Notes: generated by a model from the letters alone, not told the origin. Counted from the stretch's first letter, positions 40,641 through 49,644 are shown. The stretch is DNA of 64,000 nt from CADEFX01 sp963806735 (GCA_963806735.1 CAWEBE010000043.1:1-64000); one strand, 5' to 3'. Program-made: numbers and translations.

Positions 40641-41777
40641 TTAGCCGCTGGCCGGAACCACCCTGAGAATCTCGCCGCGCGGGTCATCGGTCAGCAGCCA
40701 GACTGCCCCATCCGGACCCTGGCGCACATCGCGGATGCGCTCGCCGCGGTCTCTGAGCAAGACTTCCTCGCCCACCACCTGGTCCCCTTCCAACACGAGC
40801 CGGTGCAGGGCCTGTCCTGCCAGCGCACCGACCAGTAGATTGCCCTTCCAGCCCGGAAAGAGATCTGCCGTGTAGAAGGCCGCGCCGGAGGGCGCAATGG
40901 AAGGATCCCAGTAATAGGTCGGCTGCTCCAATCCTTCCTTGGCCACGCCGATACCGATCTTTGCCCCCGAGTAGTCGCGGCCGTAGGTGATGACGGGCCA
41001 ACCGTAGTTCTTGCCCTTGTCCGGAATGTTGACCTCGTCCCCGCCGCGGGCACCATGCTCGATGGTCCATAGCTTGCCCGTCTGCGGATGCAGCGCCGCG
41101 CCTTGTACGTTGCGATGGCCGATCGACCAGATCTCGGGCCGCCATCCCGGCAGCTTCGGATTGTCGGCGGGGGCGCTGCCATCCGGCGCTATGCGGATCA
41201 GCTTGCCCAGATGGTTGCCCGGGTTCTGTGCCTCGTCGCGCGCGGAATAGCGGTCACCGGTGGTAACAAACAGATTGCCCTCGCGCGCGAACACAAGACG
41301 CGAGCCGAAATGCATGGTGGAGGCGTAGGCCGGCTCCTGGCGGAAGATGACCCTCACATCGTCGAGGCGGCCACTCTCGCCTTCGAGAACCAGACGACCG
41401 CGGCCGACACTTGTCCCGTTGCTCGAGCCGCCACGCGGATCGGAAAACGAGAAGAACACCAAACCGGAAGAGCGAAAGTCAGGCGACAGCGCAATGTCCA
41501 GCATGCCGCCTTGGCCACGCACATCGGCCCTGGGAACACCGGCAACCGGCGCTGAAAGTCTGCCGTCGCGGGTCACGATCCGAATGCTACCCGCGCGTTC
41601 CGTGACCAGGAGGCGGCCGTCAGGCAGAAACTGCAGGCCCCAAGGATGATTTAGCCCTTTGGCCACAACCTCGACCTTGACGGCTGACGCAGGGACTGCA
41701 GGTGCCTTCGATGGCGCCGCAAGCGCCGGTGTACCAAGCAGGATAAGCGGGAGGTAAACAGCAGCCTGCTTCAACAT
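40641..41777 (-). CDS. PQQ-dependent sugar dehydrogenase (YliI/Asd type)
   Basis: 378 residues. A signal peptide (MLKQAAVYLPLILLGTPALA) precedes a six-bladed propeller of the soluble glucose dehydrogenase family: LNHPWGLQFLPDGRLLVTER, RGQGGMLDIALSPDFRSSG, STMHFGSRLVFAREGNLFVT, IGHRNVQGAALHPQTGKLW and WDPSIAPSGAAFYTADLFPG. Members oxidise aldoses in the periplasm with PQQ and calcium. PQQ synthesis genes are not in this window. The gene is divergent from dapF, with an 85-base gap. Confidence 0.9.
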   Translation of the reverse strand: MLKQAAVYLPLILLGTPALAAPSKAPAVPASAVKVEVVAKGLNHPWGLQFLPDGRLLVTERAGSIRIVTRDGRLSAPVAGVPRADVRGQGGMLDIALSPDFRSSGLVFFSFSDPRGGSSNGTSVGRGRLVLEGESGRLDDVRVIFRQEPAYASTMHFGSRLVFAREGNLFVTTGDRYSARDEAQNPGNHLGKLIRIAPDGSAPADNPKLPGWRPEIWSIGHRNVQGAALHPQTGKLWTIEHGARGGDEVNIPDKGKNYGWPVITYGRDYSGAKIGIGVAKEGLEQPTYYWDPSIAPSGAAFYTADLFPGWKGNLLVGALAGQALHRLVLEGDQVVGEEVLLRDRGERIRDVRQGPDGAVWLLTDDPRGEILRVVPASG

Positions 41778-41862
41778 GATGTCCGATCCGGGCGAGGAAA
41801 ACCTGCCTCGCGCCGGCCCCAATGGGATTGGCTGACGGCGCTTGTTCGCCATATAAGGACGC

Positions 41863-42729
41863 ATGCCCGCGCCTGCCACCACACCCTTCCGCAAAATGAA
41901 TGGCCTCGGCAACGAGATCGTCATCGTCGATCTGCGCAGCAGCAGCAAGATTTTCAGCACAGAGGAAGCGCGCGCAATCGCCGCGGATCCGCGCTCGCGC
42001 TTCGACCAGCTCATGGTGCTGCACGCACCGGCAACGCCCGGCACGGAAGCCTACCTGCGCATCTACAATACCGACGGGTCGGCGGCCGGCGCCTGCGGCA
42101 ACGGCATGCGCTGCGTCGGCTTGGTCGTTTCACAAGAAACAGGCTGCAAGCGGCTGAAGTTCGAGACCCCTGCCGCCGTTCTGGAAGTAGTCGCCGACGA
42201 CTTGTCGCGCATCTCCGTCGATATGGGCGAGCCACGGTTCGGCTGGGCCGATATTCCGCTGGCGGAGCCGTTCCACGACACACGCCGCGTCGAGCTGCAG
42301 ATCGGACCAGCGGACAATCCCCTGCTCCACTCACCTTCGGTGGTGAATGTCGGCAATCCGCATGCGGTGTTCTGGGTGGACAACGTCAGCGCCTACGACC
42401 TCGGCCGCATTGGCCCGCTGCTCGAGAATCATCCGCTGTTTCCCGACCGGGCCAACATCTCGCTGGCACATGTGACCTCATCGTCCGCGATCACGGTCCG
42501 GACCTGGGAGCGTGGCGCCGGCCTTACCAAGGCGTGCGGCTCTGCGGCTTGCGCGGTCCTCGCCTGCGCGGCGCGCAGGGGCACCACCGGACGGCAAGCG
42601 ATCATCACCTTGCCGGGCGGCCCGCTCGAGATCGAGTGGCGCGCTGACAATCACATCTGGATGACCGGCCCGGCCGAGCTCGAGTACGAGGGCCAACTCG
42701 ACCCTGCGCTGATTGCCCCGGTGGCCTAG
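41863..42729 (+). CDS. dapF: Diaminopimelate epimerase
   Basis: 288 residues. The two catalytic cysteines are C78 in GACGNGMRC and C225 in KACGSAACA, and they interconvert LL- and meso-diaminopimelate for lysine and peptidoglycan. KMNGLGNEIVIVDLR is the usual start. The TAG stop codon is formed by the first bases of a CTAGTGT palindromic element, so the element touches the gene end. First gene of the dapF-mtaB-ftsY order. Confidence 0.97.
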   Translation: MPAPATTPFRKMNGLGNEIVIVDLRSSSKIFSTEEARAIAADPRSRFDQLMVLHAPATPGTEAYLRIYNTDGSAAGACGNGMRCVGLVVSQETGCKRLKFETPAAVLEVVADDLSRISVDMGEPRFGWADIPLAEPFHDTRRVELQIGPADNPLLHSPSVVNVGNPHAVFWVDNVSAYDLGRIGPLLENHPLFPDRANISLAHVTSSSAITVRTWERGAGLTKACGSAACAVLACAARRGTTGRQAIITLPGGPLEIEWRADNHIWMTGPAELEYEGQLDPALIAPVA

Positions 42730-42802
42730 TGTCCTGACCCGCAAATACCGACACCATTGCCGCACCTTAACTCTCGGTATTTGCGGGTCTGAAGGACACT
42801 AG
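42726..42802. repeat. CTAGTGT palindromic element A
   Basis: A 77-bp hairpin: CTAGTGTCCT-GACCCGCAAATACCGA against TCGGTATTTGCGGGTC-TGA-AGGACACTAG. The arms pair almost perfectly. The loop contains ACACCATTGCCGCACCTTAACT. Its CTAG supplies the dapF stop. Confidence 0.75.
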
Positions 42803-42815
42803 CAAAGTCAATAGC

Positions 42816-42895
42816 CTAGTGTGGCGCTTGTCTCGCAATTGCCGACACCGAACCCTGCCGCGAAGTTAGTCGGCAATTGCGAGGCGCCACACTGG
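42816..42895. repeat. CTAGTGT palindromic element B
   Basis: An 80-bp hairpin: CTAGTGTGGCGC-TTGT-CTCGCAATTGCCGAC against GTCGGCAATTGCGAG-GCGCCACACTGG. It shares the end motif and the CCGACACC...TGCCGC...TTA loop pattern with element A, yet its stem sequence is different and still pairs. The right end has CTGG instead of CTAG. Confidence 0.75.
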
Positions 42896-42993
42896 CGGGC
42901 AACCATGTTCCGCGCTACATGACTGCCTGAATAAGTGCCCCGGCTCGCAGGAGCTGTTCGATAGACCACGCCGGGGTCCTGCTTTTTTGCCGA

Positions 42994-44262
42994 ATGAGCC
43001 GAATGGGCGACAAACCTCGCGTTATAACAATGGGTTGCCGACTCAATACCTACGAGTCGGAAGTCATGCGGAACCTGGCCTTGGAGGCTGGGCTCGGCCC
43101 GTCTGTGATCGTCAACACTTGCGCCGTGACTAGCGAGGCCGTGCGTCAGGCCGTGCAGACTATCCGCAAGGTCCGGCGTGCGGAGCCCGAGGTCCGCATC
43201 ATCGTTACAGGCTGTGCCGCACAGATCGAGAGCGAACGTTTCGCGGCGATGCCGGAGGTCGACCACGTGGTCGGCAATGCCGACAAGACGCAACGGCAAG
43301 TTTGGTCGGGCCTGAGCCTGGACAATGCAGAGCGCGTGCAGGTCAACGACATCATGTCGGTGACTGAGACCGCCAATCATCTCATTGACGGATTCGGCAC
43401 CCGCGCACGCGCCTACGTGCAGGTGCAGAACGGCTGCGATCACCGCTGCACCTTCTGCATCATTCCCTTCGGCCGCGGCCCGTCGCGCTCGGTTCCGGCG
43501 GGCGAGGTGGTGCGCCAGGTACGCCGCCTTGTCGAAACCGGCTACGCCGAGATCGTGCTCACCGGCGTGGATATCACGAGCTACGGCGCCGATCTTCCCG
43601 GCACGATGCGCCTCGGCCGCTTGGTACGGCACATCCTGCGGCATGTGCCCGACCTACCGCGTCTGCGCCTGTCCTCCATCGACCAGATCGAGGTCGACAC
43701 CGATCTCCTGGACGCCATTGCTACCGAGCCCCGCCTGATGCCGCACCTGCATCTGTCGCTGCAGGCTGGAGATGACATGATTCTGAAGCGGATGAAGCGC
43801 CGCCATCGTCGGGCAGATGCCATTGCCTTCTGCGAGCAGGTGCGCCGGCTGCGGCCGGACGTAGCCTTCGGCGCTGACTTGATCGCCGGCTTCCCGACCG
43901 AAACGGAGGCCATGTTCGCCAACTCGATCGATCTCGTGGATGCATGCGATCTGTCTTATCTGCATGTCTTCCCGTTCTCTCCGCGCGAGGGAACGCCGGC
44001 CGCGCGCATGCCGCAGATCGCCCGCCGCGAGGTGAAGGAGCGCGCTGCGCGCCTGCGCACGAAAGGCGCCGCGAGCCTCGCCCGTCATCTGGAGCGCCAG
44101 ACGGGCCGCATCGTGGACGTGCTCACCGAGCGCAATGGCGTGGGCCGCGCGGCGGACTTTGCCGAGGTTGCGCTTGCGCCGGCGATCGAGGCGGGCATGC
44201 TGGCCAGAGCGCGGGTCAAGGGCCACGACGGCGCCAGGCTTCATGGTGAGGTACTGGCGTGA
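42994..44262 (+). CDS. mtaB: tRNA t6A37 methylthiotransferase MtaB
   Basis: 422 residues of the MiaB/MtaB radical-SAM family. The N-terminal cluster cysteines are in TMGCRLNTYESEVM, VNTCAVTSEAV and VTGCAAQIES. The radical-SAM CxxxCxxC is in QNGCDHRCTFCIIPFGRGPS, and the C-terminal part is TRAM-like. MGCRLN and the spacing place it with MtaB rather than MiaB. It adds a methylthio group to N6-threonylcarbamoyladenosine 37. It overlaps ftsY by four bases (GTGA). Confidence 0.92.
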   Translation: MSRMGDKPRVITMGCRLNTYESEVMRNLALEAGLGPSVIVNTCAVTSEAVRQAVQTIRKVRRAEPEVRIIVTGCAAQIESERFAAMPEVDHVVGNADKTQRQVWSGLSLDNAERVQVNDIMSVTETANHLIDGFGTRARAYVQVQNGCDHRCTFCIIPFGRGPSRSVPAGEVVRQVRRLVETGYAEIVLTGVDITSYGADLPGTMRLGRLVRHILRHVPDLPRLRLSSIDQIEVDTDLLDAIATEPRLMPHLHLSLQAGDDMILKRMKRRHRRADAIAFCEQVRRLRPDVAFGADLIAGFPTETEAMFANSIDLVDACDLSYLHVFPFSPREGTPAARMPQIARREVKERAARLRTKGAASLARHLERQTGRIVDVLTERNGVGRAADFAEVALAPAIEAGMLARARVKGHDGARLHGEVLA

Positions 44263-45341
44263 GCGGAAGTGCGGACAAGGGGCGTGGTCTTCTGGGCCGC
44301 TTCTTCCGCGGCACGCCTGCATCCGGCGACGATGCCAACAAGTCTGGTAGTGTTGCAACGCCCGAGCCCGTTGAGCCAACTCAGGTTGCCGACGCACCGA
44401 CCTTTGCGAGCGACGGCGCAACGTCGAAAGAGGGCTGGCTTACACGCCTCAAGGCTGGGCTGACGCGCACGTCGAGCAAGCTTTCAGAAGGCATCACGGG
44501 CCTCTTAACGAAACGAAAGCTCGATGCTGATACGCTCGAAGAGCTGGAGGACCTCCTCATTGAGGCGGACCTCGGAGTGACGACCGCTATGCGTATCACC
44601 GAGGCCCTGGCCAAAGGCCGCTACGAGAAGGGGCTTTCCCCCGAGGCCGTGCGGTCCGTGCTGGCGCAGGAGGTGGAGCGCACTCTGGCCCCAGTCGCCA
44701 AGCCGCTCTCGCTCGCCGAAAACCACAAGCCGCACGTGATCGTGGTGGCCGGTGTCAACGGCACCGGCAAAACCACGACCATCGGCAAGCTGGCTCGGAT
44801 GTTCAGCCACGACGGCAAGAAAGTGATGCTGGCCGCGGGCGACACGTTCCGCGCCGCCGCCATCGATCAGTTGAAAATCTGGGCCGAACGGACGGGCGCG
44901 GGGATCGTGGCCCGCGCAACGGGCGCCGATCCGGCAGGTCTCGCCTTCGATGCCCTGAAGGAGGCCCAGGCCGGCAGCTACGACGTGCTCCTCATCGATA
45001 CGGCCGGCCGGCTGCAAAACAAGCAAGCCCTGATGGACGAGCTGGAAAAGATCATCCGAGTCCTGAAGAAGATCGACCCTGCAGCTCCCCACGACGTGCT
45101 CTTGGTTCTGGATGCCACCACGGGGCAGAACGCTTTGTCGCAGGTGGAAGTTTTCCGCGAGCGGGCGCAGGTCACCGGTCTCGTTATGACCAAGCTGGAC
45201 GGCACGGCGCGCGGCGGAATCCTGGTCGCCATTGCCGACAAGTACAAACTGCCCGTGCACGCCATCGGCATCGGTGAGGGTGAAGACGATCTGCGACCCT
45301 TCGATCCGGGGGAGTTTGCACGCGCCATAGCGCTCGGCTAG
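44259..45341 (+). CDS. ftsY: Signal recognition particle receptor FtsY
   Basis: 360 residues. A variable acidic A region (residues 1-60) precedes the N domain (LTRTSSKLSEGITGLLTKRK). The G domain has VAGVNGTGKTTTIGKLA (G1), GDTFRAAAIDQLK (G2/IBD), LLIDTAGRLQNKQALMDEL (G3), VMTKLDGTARGG (G4) and GIGEGEDDLRPFD (G5). It docks Ffh-ribosome complexes to the membrane. The start is GTG within the mtaB stop. Both SRP GTPases are within 6 kb. Confidence 0.97.
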   Translation: MSGSADKGRGLLGRFFRGTPASGDDANKSGSVATPEPVEPTQVADAPTFASDGATSKEGWLTRLKAGLTRTSSKLSEGITGLLTKRKLDADTLEELEDLLIEADLGVTTAMRITEALAKGRYEKGLSPEAVRSVLAQEVERTLAPVAKPLSLAENHKPHVIVVAGVNGTGKTTTIGKLARMFSHDGKKVMLAAGDTFRAAAIDQLKIWAERTGAGIVARATGADPAGLAFDALKEAQAGSYDVLLIDTAGRLQNKQALMDELEKIIRVLKKIDPAAPHDVLLVLDATTGQNALSQVEVFRERAQVTGLVMTKLDGTARGGILVAIADKYKLPVHAIGIGEGEDDLRPFDPGEFARAIALG

Positions 45342-45344
45342 AAA

Positions 45345-46049
45345 ATGCCGTTGGAATCACAAACGGACCCGCAAGGGTCGGCATGTCAAAGGGAGACGAC
45401 GATTTCCACGCCTGCCCGCGGGCCGCTGGTCCGCTATCCGTTCAACACCGAGCAGACCGTCAATATTCTCGGTGAGATCGGCCCGCTGGTCGCCATGTTT
45501 GTCGTCAACGGCGTTTACAGCATCGCCGCCGGCACCTGGGCCCTCATCATCTGCACGATCCTGTCCCTGGTGGTGTCGCTCGTCGTTCTCGGCCGGCCGC
45601 CGATCATGCCGTTCATCGCCGGCGCGGTCAGCATCACGTTCGGTGGGCTGACGCTCGTGACCGGCGACGCCATGTGGGTGCAGATCAAGGTGACGCTCTT
45701 CAACACGCTTGTCGCTGCGCTGCTGGCGCTAGGCCTCAAGACCGGCCACAACTTCTTCCGTTTCGTGTTCGGCGAGACGTTCCACTACGCGCCCGCCGGC
45801 TGGGACAAGCTCACCCGTAATATGGCCTGGTTCTTCCTCGCCACCGCCATTCTAAACGAGGCGGTGCGTATCGGCTTTGCCACCACGCATTTCATGGCTC
45901 TCAACCGGGTGTTCACCGGCGTCGATATCTGGATCCTCTGCAAGCTGTTCGTCGTCATGCCGGTGACAGCGCTGTTCATGTGGTGGCAGGTGCACCTCCT
46001 GCAGCAATACCGCCTGCCCGAAAAGCCTCAGCCCTTGAGGGTCAGATGA
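45345..46049 (+). CDS. IspZ/YciB inner-membrane septation protein, first copy
   Basis: 234 residues with five to six membrane helices: GPLVAMFVVNGVYSIAAGTW, IMPFIAGAVSITFGGLTLVT, QIKVTLFNTLVAALLALGLK. The VTGDAMWVQIKVTLFNT segment corresponds to the conserved DxxFIKxKPTIxN of YciB/IspZ. Here the lysine-proline-threonine core is altered (IKVTLFN), unlike the downstream copy. It begins 3 bases after ftsY. YciB helps envelope integrity and septation in E. coli. Confidence 0.82.
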   Translation: MPLESQTDPQGSACQRETTISTPARGPLVRYPFNTEQTVNILGEIGPLVAMFVVNGVYSIAAGTWALIICTILSLVVSLVVLGRPPIMPFIAGAVSITFGGLTLVTGDAMWVQIKVTLFNTLVAALLALGLKTGHNFFRFVFGETFHYAPAGWDKLTRNMAWFFLATAILNEAVRIGFATTHFMALNRVFTGVDIWILCKLFVVMPVTALFMWWQVHLLQQYRLPEKPQPLRVR

Positions 46050-46657
46050 CAGGTCCAGCCGTGCAGCACGAGACGCCGCGGGTGGAGCCGCGCCAGGGCC
46101 TCAAGGCCATCATTGATTTCGCGCCGCTGCTGGTGTTCTTCGTGACCTACTTTGCGCTCGGCATCTATTGGGCCACCGGCATCCTGATGGCCGCCACGGT
46201 TGCCTCGCTCATTGCCTCGCGTGCACTGCTAGGGCACATCTCGCCTGCATTGATTGTCACGACGGTCGTCGTTCTTGGCTTCGGCGCGCTGACATTGCTG
46301 CTCAACGACCCGCGCTTCATCATGATAAAACCGACCATCGTCAATCTGGTGTTCGCGGCTTTTCTGTTCGGAGGTCTGCTGCTCGGCCGGCCGGTTCTGC
46401 AGCTCCTGCTCGGCGAGGCGTTGCGGCTCACCGACGAAGGCTGGCGCAAGCTCACGCTGCGCTGGGGGTGCTTCTTTCTTGCGCTGGCGGTGCTCAACGA
46501 GATCGTCTGGCGGAACTTTTCGGAAGCCACCTGGGCAAGCTTCAAGGTGTTTGGCATCTTGCCCCTTACGCTCGCGTTCGCTGTTCTGCAGATCGGCTTG
46601 ATGCGCCGCTATGAGCTAGCCTCCACTACGCCTGCAGACCGATCATCTCCGCAGTAA
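46046..46657 (+). CDS. ispZ: IspZ/YciB inner-membrane septation protein, second copy
   Basis: 203 residues. FAPLLVFFVTYFALGIYWAT opens the family, LLNDPRFIMIKPTIVNLVFA carries the conserved FIMIKPTIVN, and WRKLTLRWGCFFLALAVLNE is also canonical. This copy keeps the family core, so it is the more likely functional IspZ. The ATG overlaps the stop of the first copy (ATGA). The two are tandem paralogues in one operon with mtaB and ftsY. Confidence 0.9.
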   Translation: MTGPAVQHETPRVEPRQGLKAIIDFAPLLVFFVTYFALGIYWATGILMAATVASLIASRALLGHISPALIVTTVVVLGFGALTLLLNDPRFIMIKPTIVNLVFAAFLFGGLLLGRPVLQLLLGEALRLTDEGWRKLTLRWGCFFLALAVLNEIVWRNFSEATWASFKVFGILPLTLAFAVLQIGLMRRYELASTTPADRSSPQ

Positions 46658-46894
46658 CTGTGCGCCCTCGCGTTGTTTTTCCGCATACGAGCAGAAGGCT
46701 GTTTGCCTCGGCCGGACCTCCCGGCGATTGCGGCGCGCCGGAAGCCTCTCGGAGGGCGCGCGCACCAGAAAATGTGATTGGAATTCTGCGCTGCTAGACG
46801 CTGCGGTACCATGCTCATAAGATTGATGCTTCGGTACACGCATAGTGGATGAGTTCCGCGTTGGGCCGATCGAGCCAACAAGAACTGAAGTCCC
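46658..46894. other. Intergenic region before the MarR gene
   Basis: About 240 bases. No gene seen. It contains a C/G-rich inverted stretch (GCGCGCCGGAAGCCTC, then GGAGGGCGCGC, near 46733-46760) that may end the ftsY-ispZ transcript. A clear T-run is absent. Confidence 0.3.
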
Positions 46895-47365
46895 ATGAAA
46901 CGCGAGACAGGTGCCGGCCGGCTTGAGCGATCCCCGATGCATTTGCTCCATCGTGCAGGCCAGTGCGCCAGTGACATCTTCACCGCGGAAATGGGAGACG
47001 CTGGTCTGACACCCCGTCAGTTCGCTGTTCTGTTGACCGTCGCGCAGAACGAGGGTGTCAGTCAGACCGATCTTGTCGAACGCACCGGCGTCGATCGGTC
47101 GACGCTTGCCGACATCGTCCGGCGTATGTTGAAGAAAGGTCTGCTGCAGCGCCGGCGCACCAAGAACGACGCGCGCGCCTATGCAGTAAAGCTCACGGAC
47201 GAAGGCTGGCGCGTCCTGCGCTCGACCGAGCCGATGGTTCGCCGGGTCGACGACCGCATCCTAGCCATGCTGCCGAGCAAGCAGCGCGACCAGTTCCTCT
47301 CCGATCTGATGACCATCGTCGAGGCGCTGCAGACGCCGACCGCCCCTGCTGGCCGGCGTGGTTAG
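46895..47365 (+). CDS. MarR-family transcriptional regulator
   Basis: 156 residues with the winged helix of MarR: LTPRQFAVLLTVAQNEGVSQ, TDLVERTGVDRSTLADIVRR, LQRRRTKNDARAYAVKLTDE (wing with the conserved DxRxxxxxLT). The ligand is unknown. It lies between the ftsY operon and the convergent asd gene. Confidence 0.87.
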   Translation: MKRETGAGRLERSPMHLLHRAGQCASDIFTAEMGDAGLTPRQFAVLLTVAQNEGVSQTDLVERTGVDRSTLADIVRRMLKKGLLQRRRTKNDARAYAVKLTDEGWRVLRSTEPMVRRVDDRILAMLPSKQRDQFLSDLMTIVEALQTPTAPAGRRG

Positions 47366-47476
47366 CGCCGGCCACGAGGCGCTCAATTAACCCCCGGCTT
47401 GCGGTACAGTTGTCCTACGCTTGCGTTAGGCTTGACCTACGGTTGACGGCAGTTGATCGCCGCTGTGCATGGCCGT

Positions 47477-48505
47477 TCAGGCAGCAGCTTTCAGCAACTT
47501 CCGGTTGACCAGCGTCTCGGCAATCTGAACGGCATTCAGAGCCGCGCCTTTGAGCAGGTTGTCGGAGACGATCCACAGCGCCAGCCCGTTCTCGACCGTC
47601 GCGTCCTCTCGGATGCGGGACACGTAGGTCGCGAACTCGCCTGCCGCATCCACCGGCGTCACGTAGCCGCCGGGCTCGCGCTTGTCGACCACCATCACGC
47701 CCGGCGCCTGGCGCAGGATCTCGCGCGCCTCCTCCACCGTGATGGGCTTGGCGAACTCGATATTGACGGATTCTGAATGGCCGACGAACACCGGCACGCG
47801 CACGCAGGTCGCCGTCACCTTGATCTTGGGGTCGAGAATCTTCTTGGTCTCCGCCAGCATCTTCCATTCCTCTTTCGTGTAGCCGTCCTCCATGAAGACG
47901 TCGATGTGCGGAATGCAATTGAAGGCGATCTGCTTGGGAAACTTCTTGGGTTCCACTTCCTGGCCCGGCACGTACTTGCCCTTGGTCTGCGACCACAGCT
48001 CGTCCATGCCGTCCTTGCCCGCGCCGGAGACCGACTGATAGGTCGAGACCACCACACGCGTGACGGTCGCCGCGTCGTGCAGCGGCTTGAGCACGACCAC
48101 CATCTGCGCCGTCGAGCAGTTCGGGTTGGCGATGATGTTCTTCTTTGTGTAGCCGCGCACCGCATCCGCATTCACCTCGGGCACGATCAGCGGCACGTCC
48201 TGGTCGTAGCGCCAGCACGACGAGTTGTCGATCACGACGCAGCCCTTGGCGGCGATGCGCGGGCTCCACTCCTTGGAGACCGCCGACCCGGCCGACATCA
48301 GGCAGAAGTCGACTTTCGAAAAATCGAAGGTCTCGAGGTCACGGCATTTCAGCGTCGTTCCGCCGTAGTCGACCTCCACGCCGACGGACCGGCGCGAGGC
48401 GAGCGCGTGCACCTCGTCGGCGGGAAACTCCCGCTCGGCGAGCACGTTCATCATCTCCCGGCCCACGTTGCCCGTGGCGCCGATGACGGCGACTCTGTAG
48501 CCCAT
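47477..48505 (-). CDS. asd: Aspartate-semialdehyde dehydrogenase
   Basis: 342 residues. NADP motif VAVIGATGNVGREMMNVLAE, catalytic cysteine C130 in ANPNCSTAQM, and substrate-binding block FNCIPHIDVF. It makes aspartate semialdehyde, the branch point of lysine/DAP, threonine and methionine synthesis, so it shares a pathway with dapF in this window. I chose the ATG at 48505, where the Rossmann strand begins, with GGGG upstream. Confidence 0.96.
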   Translation of the reverse strand: MGYRVAVIGATGNVGREMMNVLAEREFPADEVHALASRRSVGVEVDYGGTTLKCRDLETFDFSKVDFCLMSAGSAVSKEWSPRIAAKGCVVIDNSSCWRYDQDVPLIVPEVNADAVRGYTKKNIIANPNCSTAQMVVVLKPLHDAATVTRVVVSTYQSVSGAGKDGMDELWSQTKGKYVPGQEVEPKKFPKQIAFNCIPHIDVFMEDGYTKEEWKMLAETKKILDPKIKVTATCVRVPVFVGHSESVNIEFAKPITVEEAREILRQAPGVMVVDKREPGGYVTPVDAAGEFATYVSRIREDATVENGLALWIVSDNLLKGAALNAVQIAETLVNRKLLKAAA

Positions 48506-48700
48506 GTTCTGACCCCTTAAGGTCTGTTGTCCGGCAAGCCCCGAGGCGCCCATCGCCGGCGAAGCACTTTCCGAGCGCCCAATTAAGCGCGAACAAAACT
48601 GAGTTCAAGTGAAACGTCGAGCGGGACGGCCAACTCCACCTTCGCCCGGCCGGTTGCCGGCGGGCGGCCGTCAATCCTGTCTGCGTCCGGCGCGTGAGAG

Positions 48701-48836
48701 CTATTTCTTGTTTTTCGTCTGTGTCAAAGCCGTCGCCGCGAGTTTCTTGATTTCCTCGGGCGTGACCGATTTCGGGTCTTTAAGCCCGCGAGGCGATTTT
48801 GGCAATTTCCGCCGATGTGGATTCGTTGCTGGCCAT
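48701..48836 (-). pseudogene. Small Rhizobiales protein, frameshifted
   Basis: MASNESTSAEIAKIASR is followed, one frame over, by LKDPKSVTPEEIKKLAATAL, then TQTKNKK and a stop. Joined, this gives the common 45-residue family of the form MAxxxTTxxxAxxAxKxLxDPKxTxxxKxLAxSxLxQ. One extra base near 48785 breaks the frame. It could be a sequencing error, because the flanking genes are intact. Confidence 0.5.
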
Positions 48837-48999
48837 GACGAGGACCTTATCTAGACGAACCGAGCAGCCAGCATACGCCTTCGAGCCTCGACCCCCAAGG
48901 CCAATTCGGCACCTCCGGAGCCTCCCGGCCCTGACAAGGGCTAAGAAAAACTGCGGCGGCCGAGGGATTTCCCGACCCCGGCCACCGCTCTGGGCTTTC

Positions 49000-49254
49000 C
49001 TAAAACACGTCGCGGCCGTAGCGAGCGACTCGCGGGATCTCGCTGCGGTTGACCCCGATATCCTGCAGCATGCGATCATCGAGCATGCTGAGTTCGCCCA
49101 TCGCCTGCCTGTGCCGGCGGACTTCCTGCCATCGGCTTAGCATCCGCGCCGGGACCGCTAGAATCCCGGCGAGAGAATCGGCAACCGGCATCCGTGCCGG
49201 ACTTTCGAGCGCAGCCTGCGCTTCGTAATCTCCAATCTTCAAGGCCTTGGTCAC
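49000..49254 (-). CDS. DUF1127 protein
   Basis: 84 residues from the GTG at 49254, which has AAGGAAGGAT upstream. An alternative GTG is at 49290. The C-terminus has the DUF1127 core: RWQEVRRHRQAMGELSMLDD, then RMLQDIGVNRSEIPRVARYG. Small DUF1127 proteins of this class bind RNA or help phosphate and RNA metabolism in some alphaproteobacteria. The N-terminal 35 residues are an extra domain. Confidence 0.85.
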   Translation of the reverse strand: MTKALKIGDYEAQAALESPARMPVADSLAGILAVPARMLSRWQEVRRHRQAMGELSMLDDRMLQDIGVNRSEIPRVARYGRDVF

Positions 49255-49404
49255 GATACGTAATCCTTCCTTCGTTCCTTTGTTGCGCACCTCGGTGCGC
49301 CCAGGTGTCCCGCCCGCCTCGACGGTGGGACCAGGCAGCCTGTGTGGACGTGCGAATAGTCCGGCGCACGCAGGTGCCGGACTCTTGAATCAGTAGAGCT
49401 GAGA

Positions 49405-49644
49405 TCAGCCTCGGACGCCGTTGAACGTGCCGGCGCGAACAGCGCGGATGTCCTCGCTGCTGAGGCCGAGGCCGTACAGGCGGTCGTCACTGCAGGCACC
49501 GAGATAGGCGGCGACCCTGCGTTTGGCCCGTTCCTCACGCGCCGCGATGAGGCGCTGGACGAACGTGAAAAGATGCCCTTTGGCAGTCTCTGCAGTCTCG
49601 AGAGCGGCGCCGGCTCCTCCGTGCCGCATGGTCAGGCTGGACAT
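49405..49644 (-). CDS. DUF1127-like protein
   Basis: 79 residues: RLIAAREERAKRRVAAYLGA, then CSDDRLYGLGLSSEDIRAVR. This is the DUF1127 pattern (R..A..YL...SD..L..LGLS..DI...R). It is tandem with the previous DUF1127 gene on the same strand. The ATG at 49644 has a weak ribosome-binding site (GAGATGATC region). Confidence 0.75.
   Translation of the reverse strand: MSSLTMRHGGAGAALETAETAKGHLFTFVQRLIAAREERAKRRVAAYLGACSDDRLYGLGLSSEDIRAVRAGTFNGVRG

Noticed and set aside
47415..48269. Overlapping frame inside asd
   Set aside because: Low-complexity Gly/Arg/Asp composition. The asd frame has all catalytic motifs.
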